DNA from: Actinoplanes flavus
GTDB taxonomy: Bacteria > Actinomycetota > Actinomycetes > Mycobacteriales > Micromonosporaceae
NCBI RefSeq assembly: GCF_017592555.1
Contig: NZ_JAGFNS010000002.1
Span: 190,586-254,585, forward strand
Direction: 5' to 3'
DNA length: 64,000 bases
Of the stretch, positions 7,413 through 16,119 are shown one piece after another (position 1 is the first letter of the stretch; every line of letters starts with the position of its first letter). The position numbers and the translations under genes were made by a program. The notes under the pieces were generated by a model. It had not been told where the DNA came from. It ran no database searches and worked only from the letters and a program-made list of their open reading frames with translations.

Positions 7413-8282
7413 TCATGTTTTCTGTGCCTTGCGTCGGGCCCGTTCGAAGTTCTCGGCGCGCTGGAGCGCCATCAGCCGGGCGATGACCTGGTGGCCGTAG
7501 TCCAGGCCGGGGCCGTCGGTCATGGCATCGAAGTCCTGGCCGCGGGCCGTGGCGCCGATGCGGCGCATCTGCTGATAGCCCGGGAGTGTTTCGACCGTGT
7601 TGATCAAGGTTTGGCCGTCGGATCGGGTGCGGCCGTAGGTGTAGATCCGCGCGTCGACGTCGACGGCGACCACCATGCGCATCTCGTCCTTGCGAGCGCC
7701 GGGGTGTCTGTTAGCCGAGCGGGTCTCTGCGGGATCCTTGATGTAGGACTCGGACAGCAACGCCCAGGCGATCTGCGGTTGCCGGGGGTCGAGCCCGGCG
7801 GTTATGCGCCAGTGCCGCCACCATCCCGGCCGGGCTGCGGCCTGCCCGCCGAGGGCGTACAGCACATCGGTCGGATGTCCCTGGTGCCAGAAAGTGTCGG
7901 GCAGGTCGAGTTGCTGAAGCACGTAGAGCTGGCGGGCGTGGATCGGGTCCACCGGGAGGTGTGGGGTGGTGCCGATGACAGCGAGCAACGGCTTGTTCCC
8001 CCAGCCGTACGTGGCGTGGTCGGCCTCCCAATGCTCCAGGGTCCGCAGCAGAGTATCGGCTTGGGCGGCGTCGAGTATGGTGCGCTCGCCCTGCAGTTCG
8101 GTCAGTTCCTGCAGGGCGCGGTCGTCGAGGCGGCTCTGCTCGTCGGCGTGCAGAGTCCAACCGAGGCAACCATCGTCGCCGCAGTCGGCGCATGTTCCGA
8201 GCGGCGGGTGGACGTGCAGGCAGGTTCCGCAGCGGTACGGCAAATCGGTGATGCGAACGGTCATGGACTGCTCCTTGGGCAT
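7413..8282 (-). CDS. zinc-ribbon hypothetical protein
   Basis: 289 residues; a better start may be the internal ATG of MTVRITDLPYRCGTC, near 8262. Residues 18-40 hold CGTCLHVHPPLGTCADCGDDGC, a compact zinc ribbon. The rest (TLLRTLEHWEADHATYGWG, LLAVIGTTPHLPVDP, ARPGWWRHWRITAG, DEMRMVVAVDVDARIYTYGR) looks like an alpha/beta domain present on plasmids, but I cannot name it. It sits between the primase and the 8.4-kb gene, all on the minus strand. Confidence 0.7.
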   Translation of the reverse strand: MPKEQSMTVRITDLPYRCGTCLHVHPPLGTCADCGDDGCLGWTLHADEQSRLDDRALQELTELQGERTILDAAQADTLLRTLEHWEADHATYGWGNKPLLAVIGTTPHLPVDPIHARQLYVLQQLDLPDTFWHQGHPTDVLYALGGQAAARPGWWRHWRITAGLDPRQPQIAWALLSESYIKDPAETRSANRHPGARKDEMRMVVAVDVDARIYTYGRTRSDGQTLINTVETLPGYQQMRRIGATARGQDFDAMTDGPGLDYGHQVIARLMALQRAENFERARRKAQKT

Positions 8283-8369
8283 CTGGCATGGGCGGACATG
8301 GCGAGACGGCTGCGGCTCGCGGTGATCTGCGCATGGCCGCTGGCAGGCACGGAGGGATCCGGGCGAGGG

Positions 8370-8846
8370 TTACAGGCCGAAGAGCTGCTCGACGGAGAGC
8401 CCCGCCGTCGTGTCGGTCAGTGCCATGCGGGCGGTCTCGTGGCCGAAAAGGTGATGAACGAGGTCACGGGCCGGTCGCCAGTCGCGGTGCCATGAGCCGT
8501 CTCCGCCGATGGCGAACGTGTCAGGTAGCAGTAGGTGGCAGCGCAGTAGCGTAGCGGTGACGGCCAGGTCGTACGGCAGCCGGCGGGTGTCGCAGTAGAA
8601 CCAGTGCCGCGGCCGAGAGCCAGGCGACGGGAGCAGGAAGCTGTCGCAGCCGGCCTTGTCGGCGCCGTTGAATGCGATGCCGGAAAGCGCGTCGACAAGT
8701 GGTGGGCCGCTGCGATCGGGTCCGGCCAGCGCAACGCTGCGCGACACCTGCTGCACTATCCGAGTCGTGTCGTGGACGACCGACGGCCAGGCCGCAGCAT
8801 AGGCAGGACTGTCCGGCTGGTAGCGCCAGTAGTGGGTGTGACCCAC
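8370..8846 (-). CDS. phage-like hypothetical protein (MGHTHYW family)
   Basis: 158 residues beginning MGHTHYWRYQPDSPAYAAAW. The opening GHTHYW, the central IAFNGADKAGCDSF and the later KxxRRLPYDLAVTATLLRCHLLLPDTF are the conserved parts of a protein often found in actinophages and mobile elements, with no known function. The conserved Cys and His residues could bind a metal. A 17-bp inverted repeat lies 42 nt upstream of its start. Confidence 0.7.
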   Translation of the reverse strand: MGHTHYWRYQPDSPAYAAAWPSVVHDTTRIVQQVSRSVALAGPDRSGPPLVDALSGIAFNGADKAGCDSFLLPSPGSRPRHWFYCDTRRLPYDLAVTATLLRCHLLLPDTFAIGGDGSWHRDWRPARDLVHHLFGHETARMALTDTTAGLSVEQLFGL

Positions 8847-8887
8847 GATGCATCAACTCCCGGAGTTTCGGCGAGTTCGGGCAAGGT

Positions 8888-8933
8888 GGGGCGTGATCGC
8901 CCGTGGCAGGGAAGGAACGGGCGATCACGCCCC
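8888..8933. terminator. 17-bp perfect inverted repeat
   Basis: GGGGCGTGATCGCCCGT (8888-8904) pairs perfectly with 8917-8933 around a 12-nt loop. It lies 65 nt past the stop of the gene ending at 8998 and 42 nt before the next start. No T-tract. Terminator is the simplest reading; an operator is possible. Confidence 0.5.
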
Positions 8934-8997
8934 GGGCAGCCCCGCCCCGGGGGCAAGAAGGGCCCGGCCAGCGGGGGACCGGGCATGCGGAGGAAAG

Positions 8998-9852
8998 TCA
9001 GTGCGACGCGGCCGGGCGCGGTGGATCGGCCGCGATGGCGCGCAGGGTCCCCACAGCGCGGCGTAGTTCGGTCTGTACACCGCCGAATGCGGTGTCGGCC
9101 TGCTCGAGACGGCTGGTCAGGTGGTCTCGGCGACTGGCCGGGTTCGTGCCGTCGAGGCTGGTGATGAACCGGCCGTGAAGGCGTTGGTCGATCGCCGTTG
9201 CCCAAGAGGTGACGACGGTGCGGGTGCGGCCGGTGAACAGCATGAGGTTCTGGATGAGGCTGATGGCGTGGCCGGTGGCCAGGACCGGCGGCAGGGCGTG
9301 GATCGCCTCGTGCAAGGCGGTGCCGAGATCGCCGATGGGCAGGTCGTGTGGCTCATCCGGGAAGGCTGTGACGCTGCGGGGGCGGACGCAGAGCAGATCG
9401 TCAAGATCCTCAAGTAGCAGCGACAGCCGCAGTCGGCCGCCGCGGTGGCCGCAGCGGCGGCAGTCGCACGGTCCGGCGAGGACATGGGCTCCGTGCCGCG
9501 CGGTGATGCTGCCCTGGTAGTGCACCGGTTCCATGTCGGTGACCACCAGTAGCGCTCCGGCCGCGAGCGGTGTGAGCTGGTGTGCGAGCCGGGCGGTGTG
9601 CTGGGCCGCATGGTCGCAGGCGTGACGCACGTCGTTCCACCGCCCGTCGATACGGGCCGGGCCGGGTTCGGCCCCCGGCGGGCAGATGATGTCGGTGACG
9701 TCGGCGATGGCCGTCGCGATCGCCGCAGTGGCGGCGACTGCGGCGGTGATCCCTGCGCTGCGCCCGGCCGCAGTCACGGTGAGTTCGGGGTTGCGGTCGG
9801 CGCGTAAACGGTTGAGCAGGTCGATGACGGTGGCGGTGTTCAGCCCGCGCAC
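8998..9852 (-). CDS. hypothetical protein
   Basis: 284 residues starting MRGLNTATVIDLLNRLRADR. There is a helical N-terminus with an Ala-rich stretch (GITAAVAATAAIATAIA), a central CDCRRCGHRGGRLRLSLLLEDLDDLLC that may bind zinc through its Cys cluster, and a mixed C-terminal half with a Gln/Arg-rich helix. No family recognised. Flanked on both sides by strong inverted repeats, so probably a single-gene unit. Confidence 0.65.
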   Translation of the reverse strand: MRGLNTATVIDLLNRLRADRNPELTVTAAGRSAGITAAVAATAAIATAIADVTDIICPPGAEPGPARIDGRWNDVRHACDHAAQHTARLAHQLTPLAAGALLVVTDMEPVHYQGSITARHGAHVLAGPCDCRRCGHRGGRLRLSLLLEDLDDLLCVRPRSVTAFPDEPHDLPIGDLGTALHEAIHALPPVLATGHAISLIQNLMLFTGRTRTVVTSWATAIDQRLHGRFITSLDGTNPASRRDHLTSRLEQADTAFGGVQTELRRAVGTLRAIAADPPRPAASH

Positions 9853-9918
9853 GAGGTTCCTCCAGCAGATCCAGGCCGATATTTCAGACAGGGCGCCAGC
9901 TGGCGCGAGTCACGGTGA

Positions 9919-9964
9919 GGTGCGCGCCGCGACGGGCCCCGAGGGCCATGGTCGGGCGCGCACC
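9919..9964 (-). terminator. 10-bp inverted repeat with nested stem
   Basis: GGTGCGCGCC (9919-9928) pairs with GGCGCGCACC (9955-9964); the loop can extend the stem through GAC/GTC. It begins 11 nt after the stop of the gene ending at 9975. Confidence 0.45.
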
Positions 9965-9974
9965 TTCGCCGGGT

Positions 9975-10604
9975 TCAGCGCGGTGAGATGTCGAAGGTGC
10001 TGGCATCCGGGGAGGTGGCGGTGGCTTCCGGGAACTGGGTGAGAGTGGCGACGGCGACGGCGATGACCGGTGCGGCTTCGACACGAGCGTGTCGCTCGTT
10101 GGTGGCGTCGAGGTCGATGCGTAGCTGAACGTGCGCGTGCACGGTGGCCGACCGGCCGTTCACAGTGACGGTGAGATCCTCCGGATGTGTGTAGTACACG
10201 TGGACGCCGTTGAGCTGGCGAAGCTGGTCCTCGGCCTGCCGGATGATCACTATCGCGGCCTTACGCGCGGGGAGATCGCTGCTGGCAGCGACAGTGAGAT
10301 CGACGGTGAGTGTGGTGTCGACGAGGTACGGCCAGCCGCGGTGGGTGAGTTCGACCGTCAGTTGCTCGTTGAGTGCGTCGACGATGTCCTCGAAGTCGTG
10401 GCACCAGCCGCGGTTGCCGGCCTCGGAACGCAGGCGCTCGCCGATGCAGGCGATGTCCGCCTGGTGGAGCCGCAGGCGCTCGTCGGCCAGCTGGCGGTGC
10501 CGTTCTGACTCTGCCGTGGCCGCCGCCAGCTGGGCGCGCAGTCGCACGACGTCGGCGATGGTGGTGGTGGAGGCGGCTGGCCGCCGCCGTAGGAGCCCGA
10601 TCAT
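9975..10604 (-). CDS. coiled-coil hypothetical protein
   Basis: 209 residues. MIGLLRRRP then a long helix with heptad character (VVRLRAQLAAATAESERHRQLADERLRLHQADI), followed by an alpha/beta half: WCHDFEDIVDALNEQLTVEL, TTLTVDLTVAASSDL, LNGVHVYYTHPEDLTVTVNG and AHVQLRIDLDATNERHARV. The second half alternates strands and may be a small beta domain. Family unknown to me. It is upstream of the primase cluster and downstream of the ParB-like gene. Confidence 0.65.
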   Translation of the reverse strand: MIGLLRRRPAASTTTIADVVRLRAQLAAATAESERHRQLADERLRLHQADIACIGERLRSEAGNRGWCHDFEDIVDALNEQLTVELTHRGWPYLVDTTLTVDLTVAASSDLPARKAAIVIIRQAEDQLRQLNGVHVYYTHPEDLTVTVNGRSATVHAHVQLRIDLDATNERHARVEAAPVIAVAVATLTQFPEATATSPDASTFDISPR

Positions 10605-10737
10605 GAGGTGTTCGCTTTCTCAATCGGCAAGGGATGAAGGTGGTCGACTGGACCGCCGGCACTAGGGATCCGCCGCCGCAGGAAGCTGGACGACGAGGTG
10701 TGCCGGGCTGGTACTCGGCCGGCCTGGGAAACGACGG

Positions 10738-10780
10738 CACGGTGGGGGCCCTGCGCGAGCAGCACAGGGCCCCCACCGTG
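10738..10780 (-). terminator. 16-bp perfect inverted repeat after ParB-like gene
   Basis: CACGGTGGGGGCCCTG (10738-10753) pairs perfectly with 10765-10780 around an 11-nt loop, 16 nt after the stop of the ParB-like gene. No T-tract. Confidence 0.55.
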
Positions 10781-10795
10781 GGTTGGTGACAGGGG

Positions 10796-12619
10796 TCAGG
10801 CAGCGGTCGCGTACTCCGAACTGTCGTCCTGCCCCGAGGCGAGCGCTGCGGGGTGCAGGGCCACCGGATCGGTTACCTGCGGATCACCGATGTCGTCGTC
10901 GGAGACAGACGGCGATGACTCGCCATCGGGTTCACCGCCTCCGGCGACGCGATCGTCGTCGGCCGCAGCCGTGTCCTGCTCGTTCGACGTCGCGGCGTCC
11001 GGGTCGCTGTCGCCCAGCTCCTCGTCCTCGTCCACGGCGTCGGCTGCGGTGGCCGGCAGCAGTGACTGGTAGAGCAGCTGTTCCGCATCGGACATCGGGT
11101 AGCCGTCGGCGGTGAGCCGGTCGAACCAGGCGACCGCGGGCTCCTTGCTGATCCAGCTCAGGTTGCGCTGCAGGGCATCACCGAGGTTGTTCTCCTGACT
11201 GCACGCGAACTTCGCGATCAGGCTCCGACGCAGCCGGTCCTCGCCAGCCGTGGCGATCTCGGCGCTGGTGAGACCACCGAGAGCCCGATACAGGCCGTCG
11301 AGGTCGCTGCCGCGGTACATGCCGTGGCCATTGTTGGCAGCGCGTAGCGCCGCAGTGGCCAGCTTGCGGCAGTTCTTGGCGGTGCCGTAGTTGCGCTGCA
11401 CGAACTCGTGGCGCACCGCGGCGGCCGCCCGCAGTCCGTCGAGCATTTCTTCGCGGCAACGGTCCTTTTCCTGCTGCTCGGCGATCTCCTGCGGGCTCAT
11501 GCCCTCGTGTTCGTCGGTCTCCGGGAGGTGGTAGCCGTACTTGGCCGGGTCTGCGCAGTAGATGACGGTGCGGGCCTGGCCGCCGTTCTTCTCGACGAAC
11601 GCGTGGAACCCCGACAGGGTCTTGACCTTCTCGACGTCCAGGGGCTGGTTGTCGGCGTCGACGAGCCGGTCGGCGGCCACAGCAGTGCTGCCGTACCCGA
11701 ATTCGCGTGGCTTCGGGGTGACGTCGACGCCGTCGACGAGCAGCTGGGCTTTCTCCAGGTCCCGGCTGCGGCGGTACGTGCGCTTGTCACGCAGCGTGCT
11801 GAGGGTGTGCTTGAACTCGTACTCGCCCTTGTCGATCTTGCCGAGCAGCCGCTGCTGGTCTTCCGGGGAGTCTGCGAACTCCTCCAGCCCTGTCGCCATG
11901 TCGATCGTCAGCGCGCCTGAGTTGAGGGCACGCTGCGCGCGGGCTGGCAGGGACAGGGCCTTGACTGCTGTCCTTACCTGATCCACCGCGATGTTGCGGG
12001 CCTGAGCGATGGCGTCGGCATCCCAGTCGAGGTCCAGCAGCATCTGGTAGGCGCCGGCCTCCTCCATGGCTAGGAGGCCCTTATGGTGGTGGTTGATCTC
12101 CAGCATGGCCAGGATCTCGAACGCGGCGCTGGCGTCTTCGACGATGATGCATGGCACCGCAGTCTGCCCGGCTTTGATCGCCGCATAGTGGCGGCGCTTG
12201 CCGCCGTGAACCTCGAAGACCTCGGTGACCGGCTCGTCCACCTCGTCGCCGTCGACAGGGGGCGTCGGTTCGGTGGGCAGCTCGTTGACCGGTGCCGGGC
12301 GGCTGACGACGACTAGCGGATCGCGGACACCGAACATGCTGATCGACGCGATCAGTTCCCCGAGGTCACCGAGTTCCTTGCGGGGGTGCAGCGGGCTGTC
12401 ACGCAGGTGCCGCGGGTCCAGATAGCCGGCCCGAAACGGGGGCAGCGGGACCTCCTCCCCAGTGTTGAGCCGGATCGGGCCGACGACGATCTCTCCGACG
12501 ACAACGGGCGAGGCCGGTTCGAGGCTGGTTCCCGCCGACGCTGCGACCTCCAGAGTGGCGTCGGTGTCGGGCTTCTCAGCCTCGCTGGAGTTCTCCGCGT
12601 TGATAGCGACAGTAGTCAC
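10796..12619 (-). CDS. parB: ParB-like partition/nuclease-fold protein
   Basis: 607 residues from a GTG at 12619 preceded by AGGAGGA. The ParB/Spo0J N-terminal domain is clear: DPRHLRDSPLHPRKELGDLGELIASISMFGVRDPLVVV, then VHGGKRRHYAAIKAGQTAVPCIIVED (the GxRR.xA motif), followed by the HTH-like segment MEEAGAYQMLLDLDWDADAIAQARNIAVDQV. It is about twice the usual ParB length. The extra half carries helical repeats and a strongly acidic, low-complexity tail. No ParA partner is adjacent, so a role in partition of the element or in transcription control is inferred, not shown. No parS-like site was seen. Confidence 0.82.
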   Translation of the reverse strand: MTTVAINAENSSEAEKPDTDATLEVAASAGTSLEPASPVVVGEIVVGPIRLNTGEEVPLPPFRAGYLDPRHLRDSPLHPRKELGDLGELIASISMFGVRDPLVVVSRPAPVNELPTEPTPPVDGDEVDEPVTEVFEVHGGKRRHYAAIKAGQTAVPCIIVEDASAAFEILAMLEINHHHKGLLAMEEAGAYQMLLDLDWDADAIAQARNIAVDQVRTAVKALSLPARAQRALNSGALTIDMATGLEEFADSPEDQQRLLGKIDKGEYEFKHTLSTLRDKRTYRRSRDLEKAQLLVDGVDVTPKPREFGYGSTAVAADRLVDADNQPLDVEKVKTLSGFHAFVEKNGGQARTVIYCADPAKYGYHLPETDEHEGMSPQEIAEQQEKDRCREEMLDGLRAAAAVRHEFVQRNYGTAKNCRKLATAALRAANNGHGMYRGSDLDGLYRALGGLTSAEIATAGEDRLRRSLIAKFACSQENNLGDALQRNLSWISKEPAVAWFDRLTADGYPMSDAEQLLYQSLLPATAADAVDEDEELGDSDPDAATSNEQDTAAADDDRVAGGGEPDGESSPSVSDDDIGDPQVTDPVALHPAALASGQDDSSEYATAA

Positions 12620-13074
12620 GATGGATCTGTCCTCCTAGAAAGAGAAAAGAAGAGGCCGAGGGCGTCCGCCGAGGGCTGGGTGGCCTGGGCGGTGCTGGCA
12701 CGATCCGTTCGGGCCGGCCGATCGGCGCAGACCCGCAAGACCCACCGGGCAGCAACAGCGAAGCTCGGCGGGTGCAGCGAACGGTGGGTCTTGCGGGGCC
12801 AGACGCGGTCGGCCAGGATCAAGGGCCAGCGCCAGCAGGGGGCCGCCGCCCGCGGCGGCGAACCCGAAACGAGCCAGATAAATGCTGGAATGGCCTTCGC
12901 GGTGGAGAATCACTTCCCTCAACAACGCGCGAAGGCACATTCACTTCTGAAAGAAATGCGTTCCTCGTAGCTGCTCAAGGCTGCCACGAGACGCCCAGAC
13001 TGAACAATTCTCTGGTATTGAAACCGGGTGCAGGGCACTTGCGGCCCCGCGTGGGAATGTCGTCGGAGGCGGCG
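12620..13074. other. intergenic region upstream of ParB-like gene
   Basis: 455 nt without a convincing gene. It holds a purine-rich leader next to the ParB-like start, the long inverted repeat at 12732-12797, and a relatively AT-rich stretch around 12890-13020 that could contain the ParB promoter. No iterons seen. Confidence 0.4.
12732..12797. terminator. 16-bp perfect inverted repeat
   Basis: CCCGCAAGACCCACCG (12732-12747) pairs perfectly with CGGTGGGTCTTGCGGG (12782-12797) across 34 nt that can fold further. It is the longest-loop member of the hairpin series and lies between the CpaE-like and ParB-like genes. Confidence 0.45.
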
Positions 13075-14079
13075 TCAGCGGCCCGGCCGGCGGGCGCGGG
13101 CGTATCGATATCTCGTTGCGTGGGCAGCGATCCGGTTCCGCGTGCCGGGCCGGGAGCGCCGTTGTTCGGCCATCAGGCGGGCGGCGAACAGCGGCGCCAG
13201 TTCGGTGATCGGCCATCGCACCCGCCGGCCGTCATGGACCGGCCCGACGCCGGCGGCGGTGACCACCTCCCACAGCAACTCGGTGACCCGCCGGGGCTCG
13301 GTGCGGTCCCACACCTGCCGGTACCGGGGCCGTAGCTGCGAGTACAGGTCGATGGCCGCCAGCCCCCAGGAGTCGACGATGTCCTCACGGTGCAGCGCCT
13401 GCCGATCGTCGATGTCCAGGACAGCGTCAAACTCAGCCAGCGAGCACAACGCATCGACAGCCTCAGGTGGCAGGTCAGCGACGAAGGCGCCGAGCTCGGT
13501 CACGTCGGTGGCCACCGTGTCGGTCCAGACATCGGGGAACCGGCGGTGCAGCACGCGAAAGTTGCTGCGTTGCACGGCGCTGGCGAAGCCGGCCACGCCA
13601 TCGCCGCAGGCGACCTGGCCGCAGTTGACGTAGACAGCCTGACCCAGGCTTTGGCGCCAGTCAGTGACCGCTGTGGGCGGCACGTATCCGGATCGGCGGT
13701 GGCGGGAGTCGGTGAGGCCGAAGCGGTATCCCGCATGATGCAGCCGGTCGAGGACCACGGCAGCGGTGTCCTCGAACCGCAGCAGAAGGTCGCCCTGGTC
13801 ACGCGGCAGATTCAGCACGTCCACCTTGCGCGCGGCTGCGGTAAGGATGTTGTCCGGCGCACCGGCCGACACGATGATCACCTCACCGCCCGGCGGCACG
13901 GCAAGCTCATCGGTGACAGCCAGCCGGTCGATTCCGATCAGCGTGAGCGGTGGGGCCTGACCCGCCATTTCCGGGGACATGGCAGTCTGCACATTCACGT
14001 GCGCGCCAGCACGTGCGGCCAGCTCCCGGATGTGTCCGATGACGCCCAGGTCACCGGTGATCAGCAACGCGCCGTTCAC
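13075..14079 (-). CDS. CpaE-like receiver-fold protein
   Basis: 334 residues from a GTG at 14079 that overlaps the DUF4192 stop (GTGA). The N-terminus GALLITGDLGVIGHIRELAARAGAHVNV, then PPLTLIGIDRLAV and GEVIIVSAGAPD, follows the receiver-like pattern seen at the start of actinobacterial CpaE/Ssd-like proteins. The P-loop ATPase domain that should follow is absent; instead there is an unrecognised second half with a Cys motif (VNCGQVACGDGVAGFASA) and a basic tail (RRSRPGTRNRIAAHATRYRYARARR). Tight coupling suggests it works with the DUF4192 protein. Confidence 0.65.
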   Translation of the reverse strand: MNGALLITGDLGVIGHIRELAARAGAHVNVQTAMSPEMAGQAPPLTLIGIDRLAVTDELAVPPGGEVIIVSAGAPDNILTAAARKVDVLNLPRDQGDLLLRFEDTAAVVLDRLHHAGYRFGLTDSRHRRSGYVPPTAVTDWRQSLGQAVYVNCGQVACGDGVAGFASAVQRSNFRVLHRRFPDVWTDTVATDVTELGAFVADLPPEAVDALCSLAEFDAVLDIDDRQALHREDIVDSWGLAAIDLYSQLRPRYRQVWDRTEPRRVTELLWEVVTAAGVGPVHDGRRVRWPITELAPLFAARLMAEQRRSRPGTRNRIAAHATRYRYARARRPGR

Positions 14080-15023
14080 GGGTGACTCCGCGACGACGGC
14101 GTGTCCAGGCTCTGGGCGACCGGCCAGCGCACCCGGTGGGCGGGCAGGTGTGCACCCACGATAAGGCTGACGATGCGGGCGAAGCCGTCTGCGGGATCGA
14201 CCTTGTTGGCCCGGTCGAGAGCGGCCTCGGCCAGCGCGTCCTGGCCGCAGCGCCACGCCGACCAGGCGGCCAGACTCGCCGGTGCGACCACATGCTGCTG
14301 CGGGGCGCGGCGGGTGACGTCGAGCCACAGCTCGCGCTGCCAAAGGCGGCCGCTGGTCTGGTGCCACGCCGCAGTGAGCCGGTCCTTGTCGTGCAGCGCC
14401 AGGCACAGCCGGGCCACCTGGTCAGCGGTGAGCCGCTCGCCGGTCTGGGCCGGCGCCATCAGCGACGCCACGTCCGTCTCAGACAGGGCGCCGTTCTCGT
14501 CGAGGGTGTCGAGTGCCGCCTGGGTCTCGGTCTGGGCTACCGGGTCGGGAGCAACCAGCGTGTGCAGGTCCTGCCGTGAGGGCAGCGCCACCCGCCCGAT
14601 CATGGCCATTCGCGCGGCCGTCTGGGTGCTGCGAGGGTCGACAGCGATGCCGTCAGCAGGCGTGCAGTCGCACTGCGGAGTCAGACAGGTCAGGACCCCG
14701 TCGTCGTACAGGAAGCGGCCGAAGACGGGCACCAGGAGCCGCAGTACCTCACTGATCTCGATGATTTTCCGACGCTGGTTGTGGGGTCCGTAGCCGATCA
14801 GGATGATGCCGGCCGTGCGGTCGCGAATGCGCAGAGCCAGGTGTTCCAGCAGTGCCTCGGCCGGCTCGTTCAGCGGCAGGCTGATCGCGTGCGGCCAACG
14901 GCGTTCCGGCTGGTGGATGATGGCGACCAGCGCATCGGTGGGATGGTAGCCGAGCAGATACGGGACCAAACCTAGCAGCTGATCTGAGCCACCCGCACGC
15001 GGTGGGAAAGCGGATTCGAGCAT
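14076..15023 (-). CDS. DUF4192 family protein
   Basis: 315 residues, full family length. LLGLVPYLLGYHPTDALVAI, ILIGYGPHNQRRKIIEISEVL, then VFGRFLYDDGVLTCLTPQCDCTPADG is the standard DUF4192 layout (Rossmann-like start, Y/F-DDG, C-x-C). The C-terminal ~100 residues are helical repeats ending in an AWR..G..LAEAALDRA segment. DUF4192 proteins are common in actinobacteria and their function is unknown. A paralogue lies at 22247-23188 and a miniature one at 5905-6086. Confidence 0.85.
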   Translation of the reverse strand: MLESAFPPRAGGSDQLLGLVPYLLGYHPTDALVAIIHQPERRWPHAISLPLNEPAEALLEHLALRIRDRTAGIILIGYGPHNQRRKIIEISEVLRLLVPVFGRFLYDDGVLTCLTPQCDCTPADGIAVDPRSTQTAARMAMIGRVALPSRQDLHTLVAPDPVAQTETQAALDTLDENGALSETDVASLMAPAQTGERLTADQVARLCLALHDKDRLTAAWHQTSGRLWQRELWLDVTRRAPQQHVVAPASLAAWSAWRCGQDALAEAALDRANKVDPADGFARIVSLIVGAHLPAHRVRWPVAQSLDTPSSRSHP

Positions 15024-15058
15024 GGTTGTGGAGCTCCTTAAGGCGAATGGAAAAGAGG

Positions 15059-15081
15059 GCCGGGCGGTGTCACCGCCCGGC
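15059..15081 (-). terminator. 9-bp GC hairpin
   Basis: GCCGGGCGG (15059-15067) and CCGCCCGGC (15073-15081) form a perfect stem with a TGTCA loop, just upstream of the DUF4192 start and 145 nt past the previous stop. Confidence 0.45.
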
Positions 15082-15225
15082 GGGACGAACTGTTCGGACG
15101 CCGGGAACGCGGATATTCATCGCGGTGTCAGAGAGCAGCGCGGCGTCACCGACGATCACGTCGTATGACGCGGCGGTCAGCCCGGCACCCGCGCATCGAC
15201 GCGTCCGGGCGGCCGTCGCGCCTGC

Positions 15226-16119
15226 TCAGGTTGGCCGGTTACTGTCGGCGTCCACAGCGAGATCGGCGTTGTGCTGCGCGGCGATATGCCGGGCGATCGA
15301 TTCCGAGGCGACGTCGGCGACGGTGGGGATACCCGACGACGGTGGCGCGTCGACGGGCATGACCGACCATCCACCGATCAGGTCGTTGGGCTGTGCGAAC
15401 CAGCGGGCATGTGTCAGGGCGCGACTCAGCGCCGGGCCGACCAGGCCTTGCCACCATCCGGCGGTCGCCTGATCTACCGGCGCGGCGGGCCTGTCGTCGT
15501 CACCGGCAAGGCCGGTGTCGGTGACGGCGGACTGGCCCAGCAGGTAGGCCGCCAGCAGCCGGGCTTCGTCGAGGCCGTAGACATCCCACCAGGCGCCTGC
15601 CTTGATCCAGAGAGTGTGCTGGTCAGAGCCACAGTAAGGACAGGCCGGCAGATCGAGGCGCTGTTGCAGGATGACCCCGTACACCTGGCCGGTCAGCCAG
15701 TACCGCCACTGCCGCGCGTCGTCGGCCAGGTGCGGTGCACCGGTTCGGGCGCGGTACTCGCCGGTGTCGAACAGGGCGACCGTGGTCTGGCCATCACGCA
15801 GCCAGGCCACGGTGGTGGTGTCGTGCCACTGCCGCAGATAGCGCTCGAACCGGCCCGGATCGGCAAATCGTTCGTAGGCGTCGGCAACCCGCGCGCCGCC
15901 GGCCGGCTGGAACACGTCACCGGCCAGCCGAGCCCGCCCGCTGAGACCGATCAGTAACGCTGGAGCGAACGCGTCACCCCACGGCGGGGCGGGGTCACCG
16001 TCGACAACGATCAGCGCGCGCCGGTCCGGCAACAGCGCATCGGTGACAATCTCGACCGCGTGCGCCGCCGTCCACGTGGCGGGGCAATCGGGAGACGGCG
16101 GTGTGCTCGAGGCGGTCAC
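15226..16119 (-). CDS. hypothetical protein
   Basis: 297 residues. An alpha/beta start (AHAVEIVTDALLPDRRALIVVDGDPAPPWGDAFAPALL) resembles a nucleotide- or cofactor-binding fold, and ACPYCGSDQHTLW is a half zinc ribbon. Then come a long helical part (LDEARLLAAYLLGQ, WWQGLVGPALSRALTHARWFAQP) and a tail that repeats the 'hydrophobic...AARHIA' style. No family recognised. The start overlaps the stop of the upstream 16116-16616 gene (ATGA). Confidence 0.65.
   Translation of the reverse strand: MTASSTPPSPDCPATWTAAHAVEIVTDALLPDRRALIVVDGDPAPPWGDAFAPALLIGLSGRARLAGDVFQPAGGARVADAYERFADPGRFERYLRQWHDTTTVAWLRDGQTTVALFDTGEYRARTGAPHLADDARQWRYWLTGQVYGVILQQRLDLPACPYCGSDQHTLWIKAGAWWDVYGLDEARLLAAYLLGQSAVTDTGLAGDDDRPAAPVDQATAGWWQGLVGPALSRALTHARWFAQPNDLIGGWSVMPVDAPPSSGIPTVADVASESIARHIAAQHNADLAVDADSNRPT

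Noticed and set aside
10796-12619. parS site near the ParB-like gene
   Set aside because: No sequence close to the actinobacterial GTTTCACGTGAAAC consensus was found nearby; GTTTCACACGGG near 19062 matches only half.
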